From NCBI GenBank assembly GCA_002427465.1, contig DIRC01000050.1, positions 1 to 28,426 on the forward strand: DNA of 28,426 nt. The letters are read 5' to 3'. Origin of the DNA: Clostridiales bacterium UBA5446 (GTDB lineage Bacteria; Bacillota; Clostridia; Oscillospirales; Oscillospiraceae). The translations under genes and the position numbers were made by a program. How positions within the stretch are numbered: position 1 is the stretch's first letter; each line of letters opens with the position of its first letter. The notes under the pieces are model-generated. The model was not told where the DNA came from, did no database searches, and saw only the letters and a program-made list of their open reading frames with translations. Positions 8,256-13,461 of the stretch are shown here, piece by piece.

Positions 8256-9155
8256 TTAAGGGGAATCCGGGTGGCCGCCGGCTTTCTCCCGTTTTTTGGA
8301 TTCATACATTTTTTCGTCGGCCAAATGGATGATCTCTTCGGCTGTCAGCAGGGCTTCCGTTGTGGTGATGACGCCCAGCGAAACCGTAATGCGAATATCG
8401 GTGTCGCCTATCCGGATCGGACGCGCCGCAACGTCATTGCGGATCCTTTCGGAAATCCGATGGGCAGTCTCATTGTCCGTATTACGGAGACAGACGAAAA
8501 ATTCATCTCCGCCGTAGCGCGCGACCCAGTCCATATCCGCTCTGATCCAGCTGCAGATGATCCTTGCGGCATGTTTCAGCACCATGTCGCCGGCAACATG
8601 GCCAAACTTGTCGTTAATCGCCTTCATGTTGTTCACATCAATGAAGATTACGGATAGAGGTTTTCGCGTCAGCGTGGCGTCGATTACGTCCACCGGCAGG
8701 CGGTCATCCAAGAACCTGCGATTATAAAGCTCCGTAAGATGGTCTTTAACCACCATATCGTTCAGGTCGTGAACAATGCTGCGCATGGTCCGGTCTTTCT
8801 CGTATTCGCCGCTGCCAATCAGCATACAATCGGTCGCGTTTTTCAAAAGCTCCAATACGACAGGCCGCCCGGCGGTCTGTATCGGCAGAGCTGTAACATG
8901 CATGATGACCTTGGGGCTTTGCTCCAGTTTCATGAAGCTTTTGTTTTCGAGATAGGCCCGCACGGAGATGCAGTTGTCGCATATGCGCCCGTTCTCCCAG
9001 TAATTATAACAGAGCGTTTCAGTCTCTCCTACGCATTGGCTGCGGTATTCTATGACTTTTTTCAGCACAGGGTCTACAAGCCGAATGGCGTCGTACATTT
9101 TATTGCAAAAGGCGAGCTTTTCCTGTAGCTCGTCCAGGGTGATGGCCTCGGTCAT
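8256..9155 (-). CDS. Diguanylate cyclase with Cys-rich N-terminal sensor region
   Basis: A 299-residue soluble protein. Residues 1-115 form a PAS-like sensor region. It has four cysteines at 41, 49, 59 and 62, the last pair as ICDNC, possibly binding metal or acting as a thiol switch. Residues 130-295 are a GGDEF domain with an intact active-site motif RYGGDEFF (GGDEF 215-219), the DVNNMKAINDKFGH metal/nucleotide segment, and the C-terminal SLGV and ADEKMYESK motifs. It should therefore make cyclic di-GMP from GTP. The usual allosteric RxxD inhibitory site is not intact: the four residues in register are ADMD, with an arginine one place too early. AGGTGGAG precedes the ATG closely. It may be transcribed with hypB upstream (50-base gap). 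The signal sensed is not identified. Confidence 0.9.
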   Translation of the reverse strand: MTEAITLDELQEKLAFCNKMYDAIRLVDPVLKKVIEYRSQCVGETETLCYNYWENGRICDNCISVRAYLENKSFMKLEQSPKVIMHVTALPIQTAGRPVVLELLKNATDCMLIGSGEYEKDRTMRSIVHDLNDMVVKDHLTELYNRRFLDDRLPVDVIDATLTRKPLSVIFIDVNNMKAINDKFGHVAGDMVLKHAARIICSWIRADMDWVARYGGDEFFVCLRNTDNETAHRISERIRNDVAARPIRIGDTDIRITVSLGVITTTEALLTAEEIIHLADEKMYESKKREKAGGHPDSP

Positions 9156-9205
9156 CTTATCTCCACCTCAAATCGCATTATATGCGTGGGCAGCCGCTGC
9201 TTGCT

Positions 9206-9871
9206 TCAGCGGTTATTCCAGGCATTTACCTCCCGGCGAAGCCAGTTGGCCCACTGATCAATGCCTTCCCCCGTCTTGGCGGAAATGGGAATAATCTCGA
9301 TGTTGGGGTTGCGCTTTTTTGCCCGCTGGACTACGGCATCCAGGTCAAAATCGAAATATTCCAGCACATCGATCTTGTTGATCAGCAGCAGATCGACTAC
9401 CGTGAACATGAGGGGATATTTAAGGGGCTTGTCGTCCCCTTCGGGAACCGAGAGGATCATGGCGCTTTTTGAAGCGCCCGTATCGAATTCCGCGGGGCAG
9501 ACCAGGTTGCCGACGTTTTCAAGGATTGCCAGGTCGATATCCTCAATGCCGAGAGCTTCCAGGCCACGCCGGGTCATCTCCGCCGTCAGGTGGCACATGC
9601 CGCCGGTGTGAAGCTGCACGGCCTTTGCCCCGGCCTTCTGGACCGCGATGGCGTCCACGTCGGAATCAATATCTGCCTCAATGATGCCGATTCGCATCTC
9701 GTTTTTCAGGGCGGCGATGGTTTTAATCAGCGTTGTTGTTTTTCCGGAGCCGGGGGAGGACATCAGGTTCAGCAGAAAGGTTTTATTTTGCTTCAGAGTC
9801 TCGCGCAGCAGGTCGGCGTGTTTATTGTTGTCCTCAAAAACACTCTGCTTAATTTCAATGGTTTTCAGCAT
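9206..9871 (-). CDS. hypB: Hydrogenase/nickel-metallochaperone GTPase HypB
   Basis: 221 residues from an ATG at 9871, chosen because AAAGGAA lies 6 bases before it; a TTG 18 bases further upstream would overlap this site. SIMIBI-class GTPase motifs are all present: P-loop SSPGSGKTT (38-46), EADIDSDVDA (65-74), the metal-binding pair Cys93-His94 in HTGGMCHLTAEM, ENVGNLVCPAEFD (118-130) and NKID (165-168). HypB with HypA delivers nickel to [NiFe]-hydrogenase large subunits. The His-rich N-terminal nickel-storage tail found in some homologues is absent. No hypA, other hyp gene or hydrogenase gene is in the window, so this copy is separated from its partners or serves another nickel enzyme. Confidence 0.94.
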   Translation of the reverse strand: MLKTIEIKQSVFEDNNKHADLLRETLKQNKTFLLNLMSSPGSGKTTTLIKTIAALKNEMRIGIIEADIDSDVDAIAVQKAGAKAVQLHTGGMCHLTAEMTRRGLEALGIEDIDLAILENVGNLVCPAEFDTGASKSAMILSVPEGDDKPLKYPLMFTVVDLLLINKIDVLEYFDFDLDAVVQRAKKRNPNIEIIPISAKTGEGIDQWANWLRREVNAWNNR

Positions 9872-9940
9872 TTCGAATTCCTTTCGCAATAAATTACGGC
9901 GCGGACAAAGCCCGAGCCGCGAAGCCGGATGGCCGGGGAA

Positions 9941-10426
9941 TTAAAACTGTTCGGCCAGGGAATCATCATTAAATATCCAATCGCGGACATGTATGCTCTC
10001 ATAGGTGTTGGGTCCGGTGTTGACGACCACATAGGTGATCCCGGCGTTTATGATGAGCCGCTTGCACATTGCGCATGGCATGGTATCTGCCAGAATCTCG
10101 TTGGTTTTGCCGTCGCGGCCGACAAGGTACATGGTCGAGCCGAGCATGTCGCGGCGGGCGGCGGAAATAATCGCGTTTGCCTCGGCGTGGACACTTCGGC
10201 ACAGCTCATAACGCTCGCCCGAGGGGATCTGAAGCATTTCCCGGGCACAGGAACCGATATCCGAGCAGTTGCGGCGGCCGCGGGGGGCGCCGTTATAGCC
10301 GGTTGAAATAATCTCGTCGCTGCGTACGATGATGGCGCCGTATTTCTTGCGAAGACAGGTAGAGCGGCTGAGTACCGTGTCCGCAATGCCCAAATAGTAG
10401 TTTTCCTTGCTTGTCCGGGTGTCCAT
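9941..10426 (-). CDS. dCMP deaminase-like zinc deaminase (ComEB family)
   Basis: 161 residues with the cytidine/deoxycytidylate deaminase zinc site: His80-Ala-Glu82 in SVHAEANAI supplies one ligand and the proton-shuttling glutamate, and Pro117-Cys118-x-x-Cys121 in MPCAMCKRL supplies the other two. GYNGAPRGRRNC and length fit the dCMP deaminase/ComEB group, which converts dCMP to dUMP for thymidylate synthesis. Extra cysteines (24, 54, 60, 76) match the structural zinc often found in this group. It has its own promoter overlapping that of the divergent queH, and hypB follows 69 bases downstream. The start is supported by a GAGG about 8 bases upstream. A ComEB-like role in competence is possible, but no comEA or comEC is nearby. 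Confidence 0.88.
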   Translation of the reverse strand: MDTRTSKENYYLGIADTVLSRSTCLRKKYGAIIVRSDEIISTGYNGAPRGRRNCSDIGSCAREMLQIPSGERYELCRSVHAEANAIISAARRDMLGSTMYLVGRDGKTNEILADTMPCAMCKRLIINAGITYVVVNTGPNTYESIHVRDWIFNDDSLAEQF

Positions 10427-10456
10427 ATCTATACCTCGTTCTCTTTTTATGGGATC

Positions 10457-10485
10457 AGTTTATTATTTAACGGCTTCCAAGTCAA
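10457..10485 (-). promoter_or_regulatory. Sigma-A promoter of the dCMP deaminase gene
   Basis: On the minus strand: TTGACT (10485-10480), 17-base spacer, TAAACT (10462-10457). This leaves about 25 bases of leader before the ATG at 10426, containing a GAGG-type ribosome site. Its -35 box lies inside the spacer of the opposing queH promoter, so the two polymerases would compete. Confidence 0.65.
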
Positions 10486-10494
10486 GGCCAAATG

Positions 10495-10503
10495 TGTTAT
10501 AAT
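10495..10503 (+). promoter_or_regulatory. Extended -10 promoter of queH, predicting a leaderless transcript
   Basis: TGTTATAAT is a perfect extended -10 (TG at 10495, TATAAT at 10498-10503); the -35 region (around 10475) is poor, as is usual with an extended -10. Only six bases separate the -10 box from the ATG at 10510, so transcription should start at or next to the A of that codon. Confidence 0.65.
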
Positions 10504-10509
10504 ATCTCT

Positions 10510-11100
10510 ATGCAAAATTTTCAAATTGAAACCGACAAAGCCATAAACGCTCTGACCGGGACGCAAAAACCCAGGCTGCTGCTGCATAGCTGCTGCGGTC
10601 CGTGTTCAGCCTATGTTCTGGAATACCTGACATGGCATTTCAGCGTGACGCTGCTATACTACAACCCCAATATACAGCCGAGGCAGGAGTATGACCTGCG
10701 CCTTGAACACCAGCTCAGGCTGCTGGCGGCGTTTCCGCAGGTTGCGCTGATGCCCTGCGGCTATGACGGGACGGCGTATGAGGAAACGGTAAGGGGATTG
10801 GAGCGGGAGCCGGAGGGCGGCGCACGCTGTGAGGCGTGCTTCCGTCTGCGTCTGGGCTATGCGGCCCGTATGGCGGCGGAGAACGGATTTGATTTTTTCT
10901 GCACGACCCTCACCGTCTCCCCGCATAAGAACGCGGAGCTGATCAACGCGCTGGGCCGGACACTTGGGGAAACGTACGGGGTTCGCTGGCTGCCGTCGGA
11001 TTTCAAGAAACGCGAGGGCTATAAGCGCAGTATTCTCCTTGCCGAAGAATACGGACTGTATCGGCAGAATTATTGCGGCTGCCTTTATTCCAAAGTATAA
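10510..11100 (+). CDS. queH: Epoxyqueuosine reductase QueH
   Basis: 196 residues from the ATG at 10510. The DUF208/QueH family signature is clear: an N-terminal LLLHSCCGPCSAY with paired cysteines (28, 29 and 32), ARCEACFRLRL in the middle, TTLTVSPHKN, and a C-terminal NYCGCLYS. These cysteines hold the iron-sulfur centre and redox disulfide of QueH, which reduces epoxyqueuosine to queuosine in tRNA and replaces the unrelated QueG. An ATG 18 bases upstream is in frame but overlaps the -10 box, and neither ATG has a ribosome binding site. The 10510 start therefore fits a leaderless mRNA. It is followed within 60 bases by queT, so the pair likely forms a queuosine salvage operon. Confidence 0.93.
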   Translation: MQNFQIETDKAINALTGTQKPRLLLHSCCGPCSAYVLEYLTWHFSVTLLYYNPNIQPRQEYDLRLEHQLRLLAAFPQVALMPCGYDGTAYEETVRGLEREPEGGARCEACFRLRLGYAARMAAENGFDFFCTTLTVSPHKNAELINALGRTLGETYGVRWLPSDFKKREGYKRSILLAEEYGLYRQNYCGCLYSKV

Positions 11101-11102
11101 GA

Positions 11103-11160
11103 CGCGGGTTTCCACACCCCGCGAGGCGCTTTGCGCCGGAATCAAAATGGAGGAAAAAAT
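11103..11160 (+). promoter_or_regulatory. Candidate preQ1-type riboswitch upstream of queT
   Basis: A perfect 6-bp stem (CGCGGG 11103-11108 with CCCGCG 11118-11123) encloses the loop TTTCCACAC, giving a GGTTTC...ACACCCC arrangement like class I preQ1 aptamers. The loop can pair with the downstream ribosome site, either TTTCC with GGAAA (11152-11156) or TCCA with TGGA (11148-11151). That would make the H-type pseudoknot that hides the Shine-Dalgarno. An additional hairpin GGCGC-TTT-GCGCC (11125-11137) sits between stem and A-rich tail. The location, directly after queH and before a queuosine-precursor transporter, supports the idea. It is not a textbook match. Confidence 0.5.
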
Positions 11161-11688
11161 ATGAAAATCCAAAAGCTCGCCGCCGCGGCCGTTACCGGCG
11201 CGGCATACGCCGCCCTGACCGTTCTGCTGGCGCCAATCAGTTATGGCCCGGTTCAGTTTCGGATTTCGGAGGCGCTTTGTATTTTGCCCGCCTTTATGCC
11301 CTGCACCGCCTGGGGACTTGCCGTGGGCTGCGCGATTGCAAATTTTTTATCCGCTTACGGCCTTCCGGACATTGTGTTTGGCTCCCTGGCCACCCTGGGC
11401 TCCGGTCTGTGCGCCGCATGGCTCGGCAGGAGCGGGGCGCATCCCTTGCCGGTCTGGCGGTCGGTTGCCGTATGCCTGATGCCGGTGGCCTGGAACGCCC
11501 CCGTTGTCGGCGCCGTGATCGCCTGGAGCACCGTGCCCACAGCTTTTTGGAGAGGATTTGCGCTTTACGGTATGCAGATTGGCCTGGAGGAGCTGGTGGT
11601 TATGCTTGCCGTCGGGCTGCCGCTGCTGCGGATTTTACCAAGATTTGAGCCGTTTATGCGGCTCACGAGGCATATAAATTTGCATTGA
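11161..11688 (+). CDS. queT: Queuosine-precursor ECF transporter S component QueT
   Basis: 175 residues, almost entirely hydrophobic, with five to six membrane segments. The family hallmarks near the N-terminus are visible: YAALTVLLAPISYGPVQFRISEAL, then LPAFMPCTAWGLAVGCAIAN and the later VFGSLATLGSGLCA. QueT is the substrate-binding subunit of an ECF-type importer for preQ0/preQ1/queuine. It needs the shared EcfT-EcfA-EcfA' module, which is not encoded here. The ATG at 11161 is preceded by GGAGG at 7 bases; an ATG 30 bases upstream lies within the predicted riboswitch and is rejected. No terminator separates it from thiT: its TGA stop lies inside the -35 box of the next promoter. Confidence 0.93.
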   Translation: MKIQKLAAAAVTGAAYAALTVLLAPISYGPVQFRISEALCILPAFMPCTAWGLAVGCAIANFLSAYGLPDIVFGSLATLGSGLCAAWLGRSGAHPLPVWRSVAVCLMPVAWNAPVVGAVIAWSTVPTAFWRGFALYGMQIGLEELVVMLAVGLPLLRILPRFEPFMRLTRHINLH

Positions 11689-11713
11689 CAAATATAAATG
11701 GAAAGTGTACAAT
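11685..11713 (+). promoter_or_regulatory. Sigma-A promoter of the TPP riboswitch-thiT unit
   Basis: TTGACA (11685-11690), 17-base spacer, TACAAT (11708-11713). The queT stop codon TGA is bases 2-4 of the -35 hexamer. Start of transcription near 11720 leaves the whole TPP aptamer in the leader. Confidence 0.8.
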
Positions 11714-11727
11714 TCGAATGAACAGAA

Positions 11728-11822
11728 TAACAGGGGGGCTGGGTATTCCCGGCTGAGACATCGCTAACTGAGGCGTGCAACCCTTGAACCTGATGCGGAC
11801 AATGCCGACGTAGGAAGACAGA
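11728..11822 (+). ncRNA. TPP riboswitch (THI element)
   Basis: The conserved TPP aptamer parts appear in order: GGG...CCCGG then CTGAGA (11753-11758), the ACCCTTGAACCTGAT core (11780-11794), and CGTAGG (11809-11814). It is followed by a terminator hairpin with a T-run, so thiamine pyrophosphate binding should cause premature termination before thiT. Sequence match and gene context agree. Confidence 0.96.
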
Positions 11823-11854
11823 AAGACGCATCCCGCTATTGGAGGCGTCTTTTT
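11822..11854 (+). terminator. TPP riboswitch expression-platform terminator
   Basis: AAAGACGC (11822-11829) pairs with GCGTCTTT (11845-11852) and runs into five T. The 5' arm lies directly downstream of the aptamer's conserved CGTAGG, so ligand-dependent alternative pairing with the aptamer's 3' end is the likely switch. It precedes the thiT start by about 40 bases. Confidence 0.8.
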
Positions 11855-11895
11855 GCTTTCCGCAAATGCTTTTTTAAGCGGAAAGGAAAGAAAAA

Positions 11896-12465
11896 ATGGA
11901 TCAGTCAAAAAACACATCATCAAAACCGCATTCCCGCAGCGTCGTTTATACGCTCACCGAAGGCGCGATCATGGTGGCCCTGGCCTCCGTGCTCAGCTTC
12001 CTGTCCCTGCGATTATGGCCCCAGGGAGGGTCCGTCGATCTTGTCATGATCCCTCTGATCGTCTTTGCTCTGCGCCGGGGCGCGGGATGGGGCGTTGGCG
12101 CCGGCGTGATCTACGGGCTGATAGACTGTATCATCTCCGGCGGAGTGGGATACGGCTGGCAGGCAATCATCCTGGACTATGCGGTTGCTTACGCCATGGT
12201 TGGGCTGGCGGGCCTTCTGCCCAATAAGCCGGTAGCGGCGGCTTGCCTGGCGTCCGTGACGCGCCTGCTTATCCATATAATCAGCGGTGTGGTTATATGG
12301 GGGCAATGGATGCCCGAGGAGTTTTTGGGCATGAATATGACGAACGTATGGTTTTATTCGTTCCTGTACAATGGAACCTACATGGCGGGGAATATGATCC
12401 TTGCCATCATAGCGGTTGCGGTCATTGCCAAAAGCACAAGTCTGCTGAAAGTCCAGAAAACCTGA
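11896..12465 (+). CDS. thiT: Thiamine ECF transporter S component ThiT
   Basis: 189 residues with about six membrane helices. The YuaJ/ThiT family pattern is clear: TEGAIMVALASVLSFLSLRLWPQGGSVDLVMIPLI, where the GGSVDL loop and following segment line the thiamine pocket. Later come GYGWQAIILDYAVAY, GVVIWGQWMPEEF, and a terminal WFYSFLYNGTYMAGNMI. ThiT binds thiamine with high affinity and hands it to the ECF module. It is preceded by a TPP riboswitch, so it should be made only when thiamine pyrophosphate is low. The ribosome site is AAAGGAAAG, a little weak. The gene is followed directly by the rpmH promoter, with a hairpin at 12504-12533 that can end its transcript. No thiamine synthesis genes are in the window. 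Confidence 0.96.
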   Translation: MDQSKNTSSKPHSRSVVYTLTEGAIMVALASVLSFLSLRLWPQGGSVDLVMIPLIVFALRRGAGWGVGAGVIYGLIDCIISGGVGYGWQAIILDYAVAYAMVGLAGLLPNKPVAAACLASVTRLLIHIISGVVIWGQWMPEEFLGMNMTNVWFYSFLYNGTYMAGNMILAIIAVAVIAKSTSLLKVQKT

Positions 12466-12473
12466 GAATTTTA

Positions 12474-12502
12474 TTGACACACCACAATAATTTTTATATA
12501 AT
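12474..12502 (+). promoter_or_regulatory. Perfect-consensus sigma-A promoter of the rpmH cluster
   Basis: TTGACA (12474-12479), 17-base spacer, TATAAT (12497-12502), all matching consensus. It starts 8 bases after the thiT stop codon. Such strength suits ribosomal protein and RNase P expression. The predicted start near 12509 falls in the 5' arm of the hairpin described next. Confidence 0.88.
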
Positions 12503-12503
12503 C

Positions 12504-12533
12504 AATTCTTGCCGATGCTCATCGGCAAGAATT
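12504..12533 (+). terminator. 13-bp hairpin spanning the rpmH transcription start
   Basis: Perfect arms AATTCTTGCCGAT (12504-12516) and ATCGGCAAGAATT (12521-12533) with a GCTC loop and a TTTCTTTTG tail. It is well placed to terminate thiT transcripts. RNA starting at the rpmH promoter would lack the first few bases of the arm and form only a shorter stem, so new transcripts may escape. Confidence 0.7.
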
Positions 12534-12601
12534 TCTTTTGACCAACTACAGCGGCCACAGGCCGCCGTTGAGTATGAATAGAATGAAAGGGAGTATTTTT
12601 C

Positions 12602-12736
12602 ATGGTTCGCACATATCAGCCGAAAAAGCGGCAGCGCAAGAAGGAGCACGGCTTCCGCAAGAGGATGGCTACCAGAAACGGCCGCAAGGTTCTTGCCCGC
12701 CGCAGAGCCAAGGGCAGGGAAAGACTCAGTCATTAA
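12602..12736 (+). CDS. rpmH: Large ribosomal subunit protein bL34
   Basis: 44 residues, extremely basic, starting MVRTYQPKKRQRKKEHGF and continuing with RKRMATRNGRKVLARRRAKG, the universal L34 pattern. It is part of the 50S subunit near the exit side of the large rRNA. AAAGGGAG lies 8 bases before the ATG. It opens the rpmH-rnpA-yidD-yidC-jag block found near the replication origin of most bacteria. The coding frame is short and easily missed. dnaA, which is usually close upstream, is not here; thiT is. Confidence 0.97.
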   Translation: MVRTYQPKKRQRKKEHGFRKRMATRNGRKVLARRRAKGRERLSH

Positions 12737-12776
12737 CTGTCCGTGATGGATGAGCTTTCAAAACGAACATGTTTTT

Positions 12777-12796
12777 AGGGCGGATGCATCCGCCCT
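12777..12796. repeat. 20-bp perfect palindrome between rpmH and rnpA
   Basis: AGGGCGGATG followed by its exact reverse complement CATCCGCCCT, with no loop bases. It is preceded by TTTTT and followed only by TTTCC. As RNA it would form a hairpin with a small forced loop. It may attenuate transcription so that L34 is made in large excess over RNase P protein, or it may be a processing site. Confidence 0.55.
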
Positions 12797-12860
12797 TTCC
12801 GTGTTGCCCGGGTTTGAAAGCCGGGGAATCGGGAAGAAGCTCAAATAAGGGGTGTTGTGC

Positions 12861-13214
12861 TTGGAATTCTCAACTTCACTTAAGAAAAATTACGAATTCC
12901 GGCGCCTCTATCAAAAAGGAAAAAGCGCGGTGGCGCCCAGTCTTGTTGTATACTGCCGCCGGAACGGCGGAAAGGGAAACCGGCTCGGGATCACCGTCTC
13001 CAACAAAATCGGCAACGCGGTCACAAGAAACCGCATCAGACGCCGGCTGCGGGAGATATACCGGCTGAACGAAGGGCGCTTCATCAAAGGAATCGATTTG
13101 GTCGTTGTGGCGCGGACAAGAAGCGCCGCCGCCGAATATGCGAAGCTTTCCAAGGATTTCTTCAGCGCATGCGCCGCCCTTGGCGTCCTTGCGGGAAATG
13201 AGGCGGGGGAATGA
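12861..13214 (+). CDS. rnpA: Ribonuclease P protein component
   Basis: About 117 residues. The family core is intact: SLKKNYEFRRLYQKGKS at the start, LGITVSNKIGNAVTRNRIRRRLREIYR in the middle (the RNR motif that contacts P RNA), and KGIDLVVVARTRSAAAEYAKL near the end. It binds the catalytic RNA and helps mature tRNA 5' ends. Several non-ATG starts are possible; TTG 12861 is preferred because AAGGGG lies 8 bases before it, whereas GTG 12852 is almost on top of that site. The gene overlaps yidD by 4 bases, implying coupled translation. Confidence 0.95.
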   Translation: MEFSTSLKKNYEFRRLYQKGKSAVAPSLVVYCRRNGGKGNRLGITVSNKIGNAVTRNRIRRRLREIYRLNEGRFIKGIDLVVVARTRSAAAEYAKLSKDFFSACAALGVLAGNEAGE

Positions 13215-13429
13215 AAAAGGTGCTGATTGCGCTTGTTCGATTCTACCGCAGGCGGATTTCCCCGCTTAAACCGCCATGCTGCCGTTTTGTTCCTACCTGT
13301 TCCGAATATGCGCTGGAAGCCATTGAAAAATATGGCGCGCTCAAAGGCGGCTGGCTGGCGCTCAGGCGCATTCTCAGATGCCACCCGCTGCATTTCGGGG
13401 AACACGAATTCTACGACCCCGTACCCTGA
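13211..13429 (+). CDS. yidD: Membrane protein insertion efficiency factor YidD
   Basis: 72 residues, the normal length. It contains the conserved FYRRRISPLKPPCCRFVPTCSEYALEAIEKYG core with paired and single cysteines, followed by GALKGGWLALRRILRCHP. An amphipathic N-terminal helix places it at the inner face of the membrane, where YidD assists YidC-dependent insertion. It overlaps rnpA by ATGA and is followed by yidC after 32 bases, the classic order. Confidence 0.96.
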   Translation: MKKVLIALVRFYRRRISPLKPPCCRFVPTCSEYALEAIEKYGALKGGWLALRRILRCHPLHFGEHEFYDPVP

Positions 13430-13461
13430 CCCATATCGAATAATTTGGGAGAAAGATCAAT

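Noticed and set aside
10492..10509. ATG at 10492 as the queH start
   Set aside because: The extended -10 box of the promoter lies between this codon and the ATG at 10510, so an mRNA from that promoter would not contain it; there is also no ribosome site.
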